A DNA stretch of 64,000 bases from positions 1 to 64,000 of the forward strand of contig CAVTFD010000019.1 in the NCBI GenBank assembly GCA_963733945.1, read 5' to 3'. Below the pieces are notes generated by a model, which saw only the letters and a list, made by a program, of their open reading frames with translations, was not told where the DNA came from and did not search any database. The position numbers were made by a program, and so were the translations under genes. Of the stretch, positions 7,329-17,004 are shown in pieces; position 1 is the stretch's first letter, and the number at the start of each line of letters is the position of its first letter. This DNA is from AP-15 sp963733945. Its GTDB lineage: Bacteria > Pseudomonadota > Alphaproteobacteria > ATCC43930 > CGMCC-115725.

Positions 7329-8735
7329 TCAGCGGTGAACGCCAGCCGCGTCGACGATGCGGCCCAAGCTCTCTTCGCGGCCGAGATATTCCATGACTGC
7401 GAAGATGCCGGGCGAGGCGACAGACCCGGTCAAGGCGGCGCGCAATGGCTGGGCGACGGCGCCGAGCGTGATGCCGTTCGCGTCGGCGAAGAAGCGGACA
7501 CATTCTTCCAGCGCGTCCGCTCGCCACTCTGCGCGGTCGAGAGCGGGGAGGAGCGCCGCCAGCTGCCGACGGGCTTGCGATGTCAACAGCCTCGCGGCCC
7601 TGTCGTCCGGATGAATCGGCCGCTTCGCGATCAGAAAGCGGGCATTGGCCGCCAGCTCGGCCAGGGTCTTCGGGCGCAACTTCAGCTCGGGCATCGCGCG
7701 CAGCAGGCGGTCTCGGTCGGCTTCGATAAGTGGATGGTCGAGGGTGTGCTCCAGCCGCTCGGCCACTAAGGCGACGAGGCGCGGGTCATCGGCGGTGCGG
7801 ATATAGTGCCCGTTCAGGCTGTCGAGCTTGGCGAAATCAAAGCGCGCCGGGGCGCGGCCGACGGCGTCGAGGTCGAACCATCGGATCGCTTGTTCAGTCG
7901 CGATGATCTCGTCGTCACCGTGGCTCCAGCCGAGCCGGAGCAGGTAGTTGCGCAACGCCTCGGGCAGATAGCCCTGCTCGCGATAGGCCTCGACCCCGAG
8001 CGCGCCGTGGCGCTTCGACAATTTGGCGCCGTCGGGGCCGTGGATTAGCGACAGATGGGCAAATTCGGGGACCGGCCAGTCGAGCGCCTTGTAGATCTGG
8101 GTCTGGCGAAAGGCGTTGTTGAGATGATCGTCGCCGCGGATCACGTGGGTCACGCCCATGTCATGGTCATCGACCACGACCGAATGGTTGTAGGTCGGGC
8201 TGCCGTCGCCGCGCAGAATGATCAAATCGTCGAGTTCGGCATTGGCGACGGTGACCTCGCCCTGGACCCGGTCGTGGATCGTCGTCTCGCCCTGCTGGGG
8301 CGCCTTGAGGCGGATCACAGGCGGCACACCCGGTGGGGCCTCGGCGGGGTCGCGGTCGCGCCAGGTACCGTCGTAGCGCACCGAGCGTTTTTCAGCGCGC
8401 GCCTTGTCGCGCATCGCTGCGAGCTCGGCCGGGGTGCAATAGCAATAATAGGCGCGGCCGGCAGCCAGCAATCGCCGAGCGACCTCGGCATGCCGCTCGG
8501 CGCGGGCGGATTGATGGACGATCTCGCCGTCCCAGCCGAGACCGAGCCAGTCGAGGCCGTCGATGATCGCCGCCACCGCTTCCGGGGTCGAGCGCACCCG
8601 GTCGGTATCTTCAATGCGCAGCCGAAAGCTGCCGCCGTGATGGCGCGCGAACAACCAGTTGAACAGCGCGGTGCGAGCGCCCCCAATGTGCAAAAACCCG
8701 GTCGGCGACGGCGCGAAGCGGACGACGGGTGTCAT
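7329..8735 (-). CDS. gltX: Glutamyl-tRNA synthetase
   Basis: A class I aminoacyl-tRNA synthetase of about 468 residues. Near the N-terminus is FAPSPTGFLHIGGAR, holding the HIGH-type signature, and in the middle is KLSKRHG, the KMSKS-type loop. The zinc-binding-like region has CYCTPAELAAM. It charges tRNA-Glu, and in organisms lacking GlnRS may also charge tRNA-Gln for GatCAB. The start at 8735 gives MTPVVRFAPSP, the usual beginning; the reading frame extends 11 codons further up without family support. It precedes gltA and follows the acyl-CoA ligase with 29 bp between them, so a three-gene transcript is possible. No lesion is seen. Confidence 0.95.
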   Translation of the reverse strand: MTPVVRFAPSPTGFLHIGGARTALFNWLFARHHGGSFRLRIEDTDRVRSTPEAVAAIIDGLDWLGLGWDGEIVHQSARAERHAEVARRLLAAGRAYYCYCTPAELAAMRDKARAEKRSVRYDGTWRDRDPAEAPPGVPPVIRLKAPQQGETTIHDRVQGEVTVANAELDDLIILRGDGSPTYNHSVVVDDHDMGVTHVIRGDDHLNNAFRQTQIYKALDWPVPEFAHLSLIHGPDGAKLSKRHGALGVEAYREQGYLPEALRNYLLRLGWSHGDDEIIATEQAIRWFDLDAVGRAPARFDFAKLDSLNGHYIRTADDPRLVALVAERLEHTLDHPLIEADRDRLLRAMPELKLRPKTLAELAANARFLIAKRPIHPDDRAARLLTSQARRQLAALLPALDRAEWRADALEECVRFFADANGITLGAVAQPLRAALTGSVASPGIFAVMEYLGREESLGRIVDAAGVHR

Positions 8736-8764
8736 TCCCGAAGGATGGGGGAGGCGAGCCGATA

Positions 8765-10396
8765 TCAACGCTCGGGCGGGGTGCGGGGGCAGAACATTTC
8801 GCGCAGGCGGGTCTTCATGATCTTGCCGGTTGCGGTATGGGGCAGCTCGTCGATCGTCGCGACGTCGTCAGGCAGCATCCAGTTCGGGAATTGCTCGGCG
8901 AGAAAGGCGATCAGCTGGTCGCGGTCGGGCAGGCAGCCCGGCCGCGGCGTCACGATCAGCAACGGCCGCTCGCCCCAACGCGAGTCGGGCACGGCGATAA
9001 CCGCAGCCTCGGCTACGTCGTCGTGAGCGATCGCGGCGTTTTCGAGATCGATCGAGCTGATCCATTCACCGCCCGATTTGATTACGTCCTTGCGCCGGTC
9101 GGTGATCTGCATATAGCCGTCGGGGTCGATCGTCGCCATGTCGCCGGTATGGAACCAGCCGTCTGGCTCGACCGCGGCGGCGCTGGCCTCGGCATCCTCG
9201 AAATAGCCGCTGACGATCCAGGGGCCGCGCACGAGCAATTCACCCATCGACTTGCCGTCGTGCGGCTGGGCGTGTCCCTCGTCATCGACGATCTTCGTCT
9301 CGACGCCGAAGACCGGCCGGCCCTGCTTGATCTTGACGCCGAGCTGCGCCTGCGGGTTGAGGCTGCGGTGCTTCGCTTTCAGGGCAGCAGTCGTGCCGAG
9401 CGGGCTCATTTCCGTCATACCCCAGCCCTGACGCATATCGATGCCGTGGCGCGCGAAGGCCTCGATCATTGACGGCGGTACCGCCGAGCCGCCGGAAAGG
9501 ACCCGGTGCAAGGTAGAGCAGCGCGCGCCTGATGCGGACAAATGCGCCTCAAAGCCCAGCCATACGGTCGGCACCCCCAGGGCATACGTGACGCCTTCGG
9601 CTTCGAACAGCTCGTGGAGGCTGGCCCCATCGAGACGCGGTCCGGGCAATACCAACTTTGCGCCGTTCATCGGCACCGCATGCGGGATGCCCCAGCCGCA
9701 GGCGTGAAACAGCGGCACGACCGGGCAGACAACGTCGGCTGCCGAGATCGATATCGCATCGGGCAACGAGATGCCGAAGGCGTGCAAGACCGTCGAGCGG
9801 TTGCTGTAGAGAGCGCCCTTGGGATGGCCGGTGGTGCCGGAGGTGTAGCAGAGCGAAGCGGCGGTGCGCTCGTCAAATTCGGGCCAGGTGAAATCCTTGT
9901 CTTCGGCCGCGATCAGCTGCTCGTAGCACGGTAGGACCGGTAATTTGGTTGCGGGCATATTCTCCGCATCGGTCATCGGCACGATCCGGCAGTCGGGCGG
10001 AAGGCGCGGCGCCAGGCGTTCGATCAGCGGCAGGAAGGTCGTGTCGACGAACAGGAGGCGGTCGGATGCATGGTTGACGATGTAGACGATCTGATCGTCG
10101 AAGAGCCGCGGATTGATCGTGTGGCAAACCGCACCGATGCCGGAGATCGCGTAGTAAAGCTCGACATGGCGAAAAGTATTCCAGGCGAGCGTGGCGACTC
10201 GGTCGCCCGGCTCGATACCGAGTCGCAACAACGCCTGGGCGAGCTGCTTGGAGCGGCGCTCGGCGTCGCGATAGGTGTAGCGGTGGATCGGGCCTTCGAC
10301 CGTGCGCGAGACGATCTCGACATCGCCGTGATAAGTCGCCGCATGGGTGATGATCGACGAGATCAGCAGCGGCCGCTCCGACATCAATCCCAGCAT
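8765..10396 (-). CDS. Long-chain/medium-chain fatty acyl-CoA ligase (AMP-forming)
   Basis: A 543-residue ANL-superfamily adenylate-forming enzyme. The P-loop motif YTSGTTGHPKGA, the A5-like GWGMTEMSPL, GWFHTGDMA and ITDRRKDVIKSGGEWIS (hinge and C-terminal domain) are all present, and the catalytic Lys region PHTATGKIMKTRLR closes the protein. It activates a fatty or aryl acid to acyl-CoA through an acyl-AMP. The start at 10396 follows a strong GGGAGGAAACG site; the frame extends upstream without similarity. It is similar to AlkK/FadD-type ligases, and the exact chain length cannot be read. It stands next to gltX and divergent from serS. Confidence 0.92.
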   Translation of the reverse strand: MLGLMSERPLLISSIITHAATYHGDVEIVSRTVEGPIHRYTYRDAERRSKQLAQALLRLGIEPGDRVATLAWNTFRHVELYYAISGIGAVCHTINPRLFDDQIVYIVNHASDRLLFVDTTFLPLIERLAPRLPPDCRIVPMTDAENMPATKLPVLPCYEQLIAAEDKDFTWPEFDERTAASLCYTSGTTGHPKGALYSNRSTVLHAFGISLPDAISISAADVVCPVVPLFHACGWGIPHAVPMNGAKLVLPGPRLDGASLHELFEAEGVTYALGVPTVWLGFEAHLSASGARCSTLHRVLSGGSAVPPSMIEAFARHGIDMRQGWGMTEMSPLGTTAALKAKHRSLNPQAQLGVKIKQGRPVFGVETKIVDDEGHAQPHDGKSMGELLVRGPWIVSGYFEDAEASAAAVEPDGWFHTGDMATIDPDGYMQITDRRKDVIKSGGEWISSIDLENAAIAHDDVAEAAVIAVPDSRWGERPLLIVTPRPGCLPDRDQLIAFLAEQFPNWMLPDDVATIDELPHTATGKIMKTRLREMFCPRTPPER

Positions 10397-10600
10397 CGTT
10401 TCCTCCCGACGCCCGACCTCGATTCGGTGTGTGAAGATTTGGTAGGGCATATTCGATGTCAGGTAAACGGCGTCCTGCGTTCGGTGCGGACCACTTGCCG
10501 TCGATTTCGACGGGGTTGGGCCGGCTCGGCGCCAGCCGAATGGACGCGTTGCCGCCCTCCTTCTATAACGGCTGTGTTCCGTTTGTGTTTTAGTTGACCG

Positions 10601-11883
10601 ATGCACGATATCAGATGGATCCGCGACAACCCAGCGGAATTCGATCGCGGGCTCGCCCGGCGCGGCTTGCCGCCGCGCGCTGAGGAAGTGTTGGCGCTAG
10701 ACCGCGACTGGCGCGCTGCCGAAACCCGCGCCCAAGAGGCGCAGGCCGAGCGCAACCACCGTCGCCAGCGAAATCGGGGCGGCCAAAAAACGGGGCGAAG
10801 CGATCGAGCCAAATTTGATTGAAGAACGTATGTACGACGGGTCGCGAGGCAAACACAGCTGCCGCAGCGAGGAACCTGCGTGCGCAAATCGATGAGATCC
10901 TGGCCGGATTGCCGAATTTGCCGGCCGAGGAAGTGCCGGACGGCCCGGACGAAAGCGCCAACCTGCTGCTGCGCCGCGAGGGCGCGCCGCCGCGGTTCAA
11001 TTTCGAACCGGCCTCGCACGAAGCGCATCGGCGAGCGCCTGGGCTTGATGGATTTCGAGCGCGCCGGCAAGACTCTCCGGATCGCGCTTTGTAGTATTGC
11101 GGCGGGATCTGGCGCGCTGGAGCGGGCGCTCGCCCAATTCATGCTCGACCTGCATACCAGCGAATTCGGCTACCAGGAGGTCTCGCCGCCGCTGCTGGTG
11201 CGCGACGAGGCGGTGTTCGGCACCGGGCAGCTGCCGAAATTCGCCGAGGATCTGTTCCGCACTGACCGATGGCTGTTGGCTGATCCCGACCGCCGAGGTG
11301 CCGCTGGCCAATCTCGTCGCCGACGAAATCCTCGACGAGCGCGACCTGCCGTTGCGCTTTACCGCCTGGCACCCCGTGCTTTCGCTCGGAAGCCGGAGCC
11401 GCGGGCAAGGACACCCGCGGCATGATCCGCCAGCACCAGTTCATAAGGTCGAGCTGGTCTCGATCACCACGCCCGAGCAGTCCGCGGCCGAGCACGAGCG
11501 CATGACCGCCTGCGCCGAGGAGGTGCTGAAGCGGCTCGGCTTGGCCTATCGCGTCGTCGCTGTTGTCGACCGGCGATATGGGTTTCGCCGCGCAGAAGAC
11601 CTATGACATCGAAGTCTGGCTGCCGGGGCAGGGGACCTATCGCGAGATTTCGAGCTGCTCGAATTGCGGGGCGTTCCAGGCGCAGCGGATGAAGGCGCGC
11701 TATCGCCCGGCCGAGGGCAGAGGGACGCGGCCGGTGCACACCTTGAACGGTTCGGGCCTGGCGGTCGGCCGCACCTTGATCGCAATCCTCGAAAACTTCC
11801 AGCACGAGGACGGTAGCGTGGCGATCCCGCCGGTATTGCAACCCTATATGGGAGGCCAGAAGCTGATCGAACGCCATGGCTGA
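10601..11883 (+). pseudogene. serS: Seryl-tRNA synthetase, reading frame broken by several indels
   Basis: Pieces in all three frames together cover a full SerRS. MHDIRWIRDNPAEF starts the coiled-coil tRNA-binding arm, followed by LRAQIDEILAGLPN, then ALAQFMLDLHTSEFGY and SPPLLVRDEAVFGTGQLPKF, WLIPTAEVPLAN (motif 1/2 region), VELVSITTPEQS, and finally TYREISSCSNCGAFQARR-like and NGSGLAVGRTLIAILEN (motif 3). At least six single-base changes are needed, e.g. aaccacc near 10756 read as aacacc. Motif residues are conserved despite the shifts, which favours consensus error over decay. serS is normally essential and single-copy. The last codons overlap pcm by 8 bp, as in related operons. Confidence 0.88.
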
Positions 11884-12568
11884 GCCCCTTATGATTGAGC
11901 AGGGGGCCGAGCCCGGCCTTTTGCAGAAGAAGCTGCGACTGTTGATGGAGTTGCGGCGCGCCGGGATCGGCGACCCGCGGGTGCTGGGCGCGATCGAGAA
12001 GACGCCTCGCGAGAAATTCGTGCCGCCGTCCTTTGCCGATCAGGCCTATGAAAATGTCGCTCTGCCGATCGATGACGGACAGACGATCAGTCAGCCCTAC
12101 GTGGTCGCGCTGATGACCGAGGCGCTCCTGGTCGGCGACCGGCACAACGTCATCGAGATCGGCACCGGCTCGGGCTATCAGACCGCGATCCTCGCGCGCC
12201 TCGCCCGCCGGGTATTTACGATCGAGCGTCATCGCGAGCTGCTGCGCGGAGCTGAGCGCCGCCTCGATGCGCTGGGTCTGCGCAACATCGTCTACCGATT
12301 CGGCGACGGCACCAAGGGCTGGCCCGAGCAGCTGCCCTATGACCGGGTTATCGTGACCGCCGCGGCTGCGGAGATTCCAGCGATCCTGGTCGACGGGTTG
12401 GCGCCGGGCGGGGTGCTGGTGGCGCCGGTTGGGGCCGATCATCACGACCAGCAGCTGATGCGCATCCGCCGGACCGAGAGCGGGTTTGTGAACGAGGATC
12501 TGGGTCCGGTGCGTTTCGTGCCGCTGGTCAGCGGGTTGCCGCGGCAGCATATCGCGCCGCGGGGTTGA
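11876..12568 (+). CDS. pcm: Protein-L-isoaspartate O-methyltransferase
   Basis: A 230-residue SAM-dependent methyltransferase that methylates isoaspartyl residues in damaged proteins so that they can be repaired. The conserved substrate loop PREKFVPPSFADQAYENVA and DDGQTISQPYVVA come first, then the SAM motif VIEIGTGSGYQTA, and LAPGGVLVAPVG near the C-terminus. All family blocks are present and in frame. It overlaps serS by 8 bp and precedes the M23 lipoprotein. In related genomes surE is often found between serS and pcm; it is absent here. Confidence 0.93.
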   Translation: MAEPLMIEQGAEPGLLQKKLRLLMELRRAGIGDPRVLGAIEKTPREKFVPPSFADQAYENVALPIDDGQTISQPYVVALMTEALLVGDRHNVIEIGTGSGYQTAILARLARRVFTIERHRELLRGAERRLDALGLRNIVYRFGDGTKGWPEQLPYDRVIVTAAAAEIPAILVDGLAPGGVLVAPVGADHHDQQLMRIRRTESGFVNEDLGPVRFVPLVSGLPRQHIAPRG

Positions 12569-12637
12569 CATGTTTTGATCATCGAGTACCAAGAGTAAGC
12601 AGTGCTTGCACGCCGGGGGGCGGGCAAGGGGGGAAAG

Positions 12638-13682
12638 ATGGGGGAAGCCAGTGTCGCACGGCGCGGTGCGGGGGTTGCGCGCTCGATAATTCTGCTCGCT
12701 TTGCTGCTCGCCGGGTGTGGGCCCCGAGAGCCGGCGCCCGTCGTCAGCGGCAACGAATCGCCTCCGCCGCCGGCGCAGGTGATCGTAGAGCGCGGCCAGA
12801 CCTTGTCGGGGATCGCCCAGGACTATCACGTCCCGATGCACGTCGTGGCCGAGGCGAACCACTTATCGCCGCCTTATCGCATCCTCGTCGGACAAGCCCT
12901 GATCATTCCCGGCGGCGGCCAGCCGGGCTCATTTGGTCCAGTCGGTTGCCATGGCGACGCCGCCGACACCTTCAACTCAGACGCTGATCGGTGCCCCGCT
13001 GACCCCGCCCCAACCGGCCTCGGTACAGCCGATCCCGCTCGACCGTCCGCCCCCGGCATCCTCGGCGGGGCCACCGGCAGCTGCGGCCCCGCCGGCAGCG
13101 GCGCTGACCCCGCCGGTCTCGGCCCCGGCGCCACCGACGACCGAAAACCTCTCTTCGCCGAAAGGGTCAGCTCCGGAACCCACTTCATCGGCGGCCGGAG
13201 AGCCGGTGCACCAACCTTCGGCTGCTCCCGGCCCAACCGTCTCCGCCGAGCCGCCGCCGGCGTCCCACAGCGGTATCTTTCTTTGGCCGGTTCGGGGTCA
13301 CGTGTTAGAAAACTATGGCGCCGGCCCGGACGGCACCCACAATGACGGGATCAACATCGCCGCAGCGCGTGGCGCGCCGGTGCAAGCGGCCGACGCCGGG
13401 GTCGTCGCCTATGCCGGCAACGAGTTGCGCGGCTATGGCAACCTGATCTTGATCAAGCATCCGAACGGCTGGATTTCGGCCTATGCCCATTGCGATCTGA
13501 TCCTGGTCAAGACTGGCCAGAAGGTTGCCCGCGGACAGGTTATCGCCCGGGTCGGCTCGACCGGCAATGTCAGCGAGCCGCAATTGCATTTTGAGCTCCG
13601 CCGCGGCAAACACCCGGTCGATCCGCGCGACTATTTGGCGCCATCGCCGACGGCGACGGCCGATCCGGCCCATGCGAGCTGA
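12638..13682 (+). pseudogene. NlpD/LppB-like M23 peptidase lipoprotein with LysM domain, one frameshift
   Basis: The ATG at 12638 follows GGGGGGAAAG. A lipoprotein signal ends in the lipobox LLLAGC (Cys about residue 27), followed by one LysM domain (VERGQTLSGIAQDY to LIIPGG), a long Pro/Ala-rich linker, and a C-terminal M23 (LytM) domain with NYGAGPDGTHNDGI, AYAHCDLI and QLHFELR carrying zinc-site-like residues. The linker changes frame by +1 near 12930; the downstream frame runs to 13682. It would sit in the periplasm on a membrane and regulate or perform septal peptidoglycan cleavage. Whether the LytM site is catalytic cannot be decided here. Its place after pcm is conserved in alphaproteobacteria. 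Confidence 0.85.
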
Positions 13683-13709
13683 GCCCCCCGCACGGGGCCG
13701 GGGCGGAGG

Positions 13710-14569
13710 TCACGAGAGCGGTTTGCCGAGGCGGCCGGCGAGATCCTGGATGAACTGCCAGGCGACGCGGCCCGAGCGCGCGCCGCGGGTGATCGACCAT
13801 TCGTTGGCTTCGGCGGTGAGCCGCTCGACCGGTAGATCGAGCCCGTAACGGTCGGCATAGCCGCGCACGATGGCCTGATAGGTGTCCTGGTCGACATTGT
13901 GAAAGCCGAGCCACAGGCCGAAACGGTCCGACAGCGAAACCTGCTCCTCGACCGCCTCGGCCGGGTTGACTGCGGTCGAACGCTCATTGTCGATCATGTC
14001 GCGCGGCATCAGATGGCGGCGGTTCGAGGTGGCGTAGAGGACGACATTCGGCGGGCCGGCCCTCGATGCCGCCTTCGAGCACCGCCTTTAAGCGATTTGA
14101 AGCTGGTGTCGTGCCGGTCGAAGGAGAGGTCGTCGCAGAACAGCAGGCACCGACGCGCGGCCGGCCGCAGCAGCGACAGCAGTCGCGGCAGGCTCGGGAT
14201 GTCCTCGCGATGGATCTCGACGAGAGCAAGGGCGTGCGGCCGCTCGCCATTGACCGCAGCGTGGGCGGCCTTGACCAGGGAGCTCTTGCCGGTGCCGCGC
14301 GCGCCCCACAGCAGCACGTTGTTGGCGGGCAGCCCGGCGGCAAAACGCCGTGTATTGTCGAGCAGGATGTCGCGCACCCGGTCGATCCCGCGCAACAGAT
14401 CGATTTCGATGCGGTTGACCTCGCGCACCGGCTCGAGCCCGCAGCGATCGGAATGCCACACGAAGGCGTCGGCAGCGTCGAGATCGACGGGCGGCGTCAG
14501 TGCTGGGGCGAGACGTTCGAGAGCATCGGCAATCCGCTGAAGCAGAGGTGGCAAATCCGGGTTGGTCAT
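13710..14569 (-). pseudogene. DUF815 family AAA ATPase, frame broken by two insertions
   Basis: The first part (start ATG at 14569, MTNPDLPPLLQRI) contains Walker A in LLWGARGTGKSSL and Walker B LLFCDDLSFD. Downstream, after SFKSLK, two extra bases (aaaggcg near 14090; cccgccgaat near 14057) move the frame; reading through gives EGGIEGRPANVVLYATSNRRH, then MPRDMIDNERSTAVNP and a C-terminal arginine-rich sensor region to the stop at 13710. The whole is about 285 residues, normal for DUF815. The function of this family is not established; it is a soluble ATPase that commonly sits between the nlpD-type lipoprotein and yajC, as here, although on the opposite strand. Confidence 0.82.
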
Positions 14570-14780
14570 CGGTCGATCAACGGCTCCGGCTCTAGCTGAA
14601 ACAGGGGCGCGGACGCTATCACAGGGCGTGCAGCGCAGGAAATGTGCGCAAAACCCGACCATTGCTCTTTAACCAGGCATCGCGTACCTATCGCCGTGCT
14701 GCGCGGCTCCATCATTTGCTGCCGCTGGTAGGTGCGCCTGCCCGTAGCAGCGCGGCGCATGATCTCAAGGCTCGAGGCCG

Positions 14781-15173
14781 ATGCTGATCTCCACCGCCTA
14801 TGCCCAAGGAACCGGCCTGTCGGGTCTGTTCGACAATCAGAGTGCGCTGATCCAGTTTCTGCCGCTGGTGCTGATCTTTGTCGTGTTCTATTTCCTGCTG
14901 ATCCGCCCACAGCAGCGCAAGGCCAGGGACCACCGGACAACGCTCGACGCGCTGCGGCGCGGGGATCGAGTGGTGACCGGCGGAGGTATCATCGGCACAG
15001 TGGTCCGAGTCGACAGCCCGGACGAGGTCGTTGTCGATATCGCCGACGGGGTGCGAGTGCGCGTCGTGCGCAGCACGATCACCAGCGTTGTTGCCAAGCC
15101 CGACCCGGCCGCCGCGCGCGAGGCTGCCAAGCAGAAGGAGCAAGCGCGGGCGAAGGTGGACACCAAGGAGTGA
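14781..15173 (+). CDS. yajC: Preprotein translocase subunit YajC
   Basis: A 130-residue single-span membrane protein. The N-terminal hydrophobic segment LIQFLPLVLIFVVFYFLL is followed by the family hallmark IRPQQRKARDHR and by GDRVVTGGGIIGTVV. The tail is charged (Lys/Glu/Ala). YajC joins the SecDF complex in the inner membrane and aids Sec-dependent export. It is followed by secD after a 224-bp spacer in which I see no gene. It is divergent from the DUF815 ATPase, so the promoter should lie in 14570-14780. Confidence 0.94.
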   Translation: MLISTAYAQGTGLSGLFDNQSALIQFLPLVLIFVVFYFLLIRPQQRKARDHRTTLDALRRGDRVVTGGGIIGTVVRVDSPDEVVVDIADGVRVRVVRSTITSVVAKPDPAAAREAAKQKEQARAKVDTKE

Positions 15174-15397
15174 GTGTCGCGGCAAATACTGGGCAGGGTT
15201 GCCGATGACATCGAACAGCGTCACCCTTGCCATGTCGCGAGACGCGTCCGCGCTATCCGCCGGGGGACCGTTATCGGCGTTAGCGGTGGGGTGGCCGTCG
15301 GTAGGTCTGGATCTCGGGAAGATAGCGGCATCGGGTTGCGGCCGGGGGCGTCGCGCTCGCACCGGGTTCGGCGGCGGTAGCCCACGGAATTGACGGC

Positions 15398-16979
15398 ATG
15401 CTGTATTTCGCGAATTGGAAGATTTTGCTGATCTGCGCGATCTGCGCGCTCGGCGTCCTGCTGTCGGCGCCGAACCTGTTCAGCCCGACATTCCTTGCCC
15501 GGCTGCCCGACATCGTACCGCGTAGACAGGTTGCGCTTGGGCTCGACCTGCGCGGAGGCTCGTATCTATTACTCGAGGTCGATGTTGCGGCGGCGCAGCG
15601 CGAGCGCCTCAATTCGATCATCGACAATGTCCGCAACGCGCTCTTGGACGGCAACATCGGCTATACCGGCCTCGCCGTAAAAGGCGATGCGATCGTGTTC
15701 GCGATCCGCGAGCCGGGACGGATCGACGATGCGCGCCAGGCGCTGGCCAAGATCGACCCCGACCTGACCGTCGCTATCGCGCCCGACGGAGCGGGGACGG
15801 TGGGCTTCAGTGCGGTCGCGACCGATCAGAGGCGGCGCCTCGCCGTCGACCAGTCGATTGAGATTATCCGCCGCCGAATCGACGAGACCGGCATCAAGGA
15901 GCCGACGATCGAGCGCGAGGGCGAAGACCGCATTCTGGTGCAATTACCCGGCATCTCCGATCCCGAGCACGTCAAGGCACTGCTGGGGCGTACCGCGAAG
16001 CTGACCTTTCAGCTCGTCGACACCGGCGCTTCGCTGGAAGACGCGCGGAGCGGCCGGCTGCCGCCCGGCGATGAGATCCTGCCCGCCGAAGAAGCGAAAG
16101 CCGTGCGGATCGGACCCGAGAGCTATGTCGTGCGCAGGCGAGTGATGGTCGGCGGCGACACGCTCGTCGACGCCCAGCCCAGCTTCCAGGGCAATGAGCC
16201 GGTCGTCAGCTTCCGCTTCGACGCCGACGGGGCCAAACGGTTCGCCGAGGCGACCCGCGAGAACGTCGGCAAGCCGTTTGCGATCGTGCTCGACAACAAG
16301 GTGATCAGCGCACCGGTCATCCGCGAGCCGATCCTGGGCGGGTCTGGCATAATCTCGGGCAGCTTCACGGTCCAATCGGCGAGCGACCTTGCGCTGTTGC
16401 TGCGGGCGGGCGCCCTGCCGGCGCCGATCACGATCCTCGAGGAGCGCACGGTCGGCCCGAACCTCGGCGCCGATTCGATCCATGCCGGGTGCGATCGGCG
16501 TGCTTCGTCGGGGTCGTGCCTGGTCGTCGTCTTCATGATTCTGTTTTATGGCCTGTTCGGCGTGTTTGCCGACATCGCCTTGTTCTTCAACCTGTGCCTG
16601 ATGCTGGGCAGCCTGTCGCTGCTCGGCGCGACCTTGACCTTGCCGGGGATCGCCGGCATCGCGCTGACGATGGGCATGGCGGTCGACGCCAACGTGCTGA
16701 TCTACGAGCGCATCCGCGAGGAGGTGCGCGGCCGGCCGGACGATGCTGTCGTCGCTCGACGCCGGGTTCACGCGCGCGTTTGGCACGATCGTCGACAGCC
16801 ACGTGACGACGCTGGTCGCCGGCGCGCTGATGTTCTGGCTCGGCTCGGGGCCGGTGAAAGGCTTTGCCGTGACCCTCAGCATCGGCGTGTTGACTTCGCT
16901 ATTTTCTGCAATCCTGGTGACCCGGCTGCAGATCGTGACCTGGGTGCGCCGGTGGAAGCCGCGCGCGATACCGATTTGA
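15398..16979 (+). pseudogene. secD: Protein translocase subunit SecD, frameshifted
   Basis: MLYFANWKILLICAICALG is the first transmembrane segment. The P1 domain motifs LGLDLRGGSYLLLEVD, IIRRRIDETGIKEPTI and VQLPGISDPEHVK follow, and then the C-terminal RND-like bundle with LFGVFADIALFFN and GMAVDANVLIYERIREE. Between 16480 and 16515 three close frame changes (SIHAG, AIG, FVGVV, then LVVVFM) cancel out. An extra base near 16735 then shifts the last 80 codons, which read TMLSSLDAGFTRAFGTIVDS and VTLSIGVLTSLFSAI to the stop at 16979 in the other frame. SecD works with SecF and YajC and uses the proton gradient. The indel cluster looks like poor consensus. Confidence 0.88.
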
Positions 16980-17004
16980 CCTGCCATTTTGCTGTGATCG
17001 CGCC

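Noticed and set aside
8055..9026. Plus-strand frame over gltX and the acyl-CoA ligase
   Set aside because: Crosses two convincing minus-strand genes without any domain.
15174..15397. Possible small gene between yajC and secD
   Set aside because: Only an Arg-rich open frame without start signal or similarity; yajC and secD are normally adjacent.
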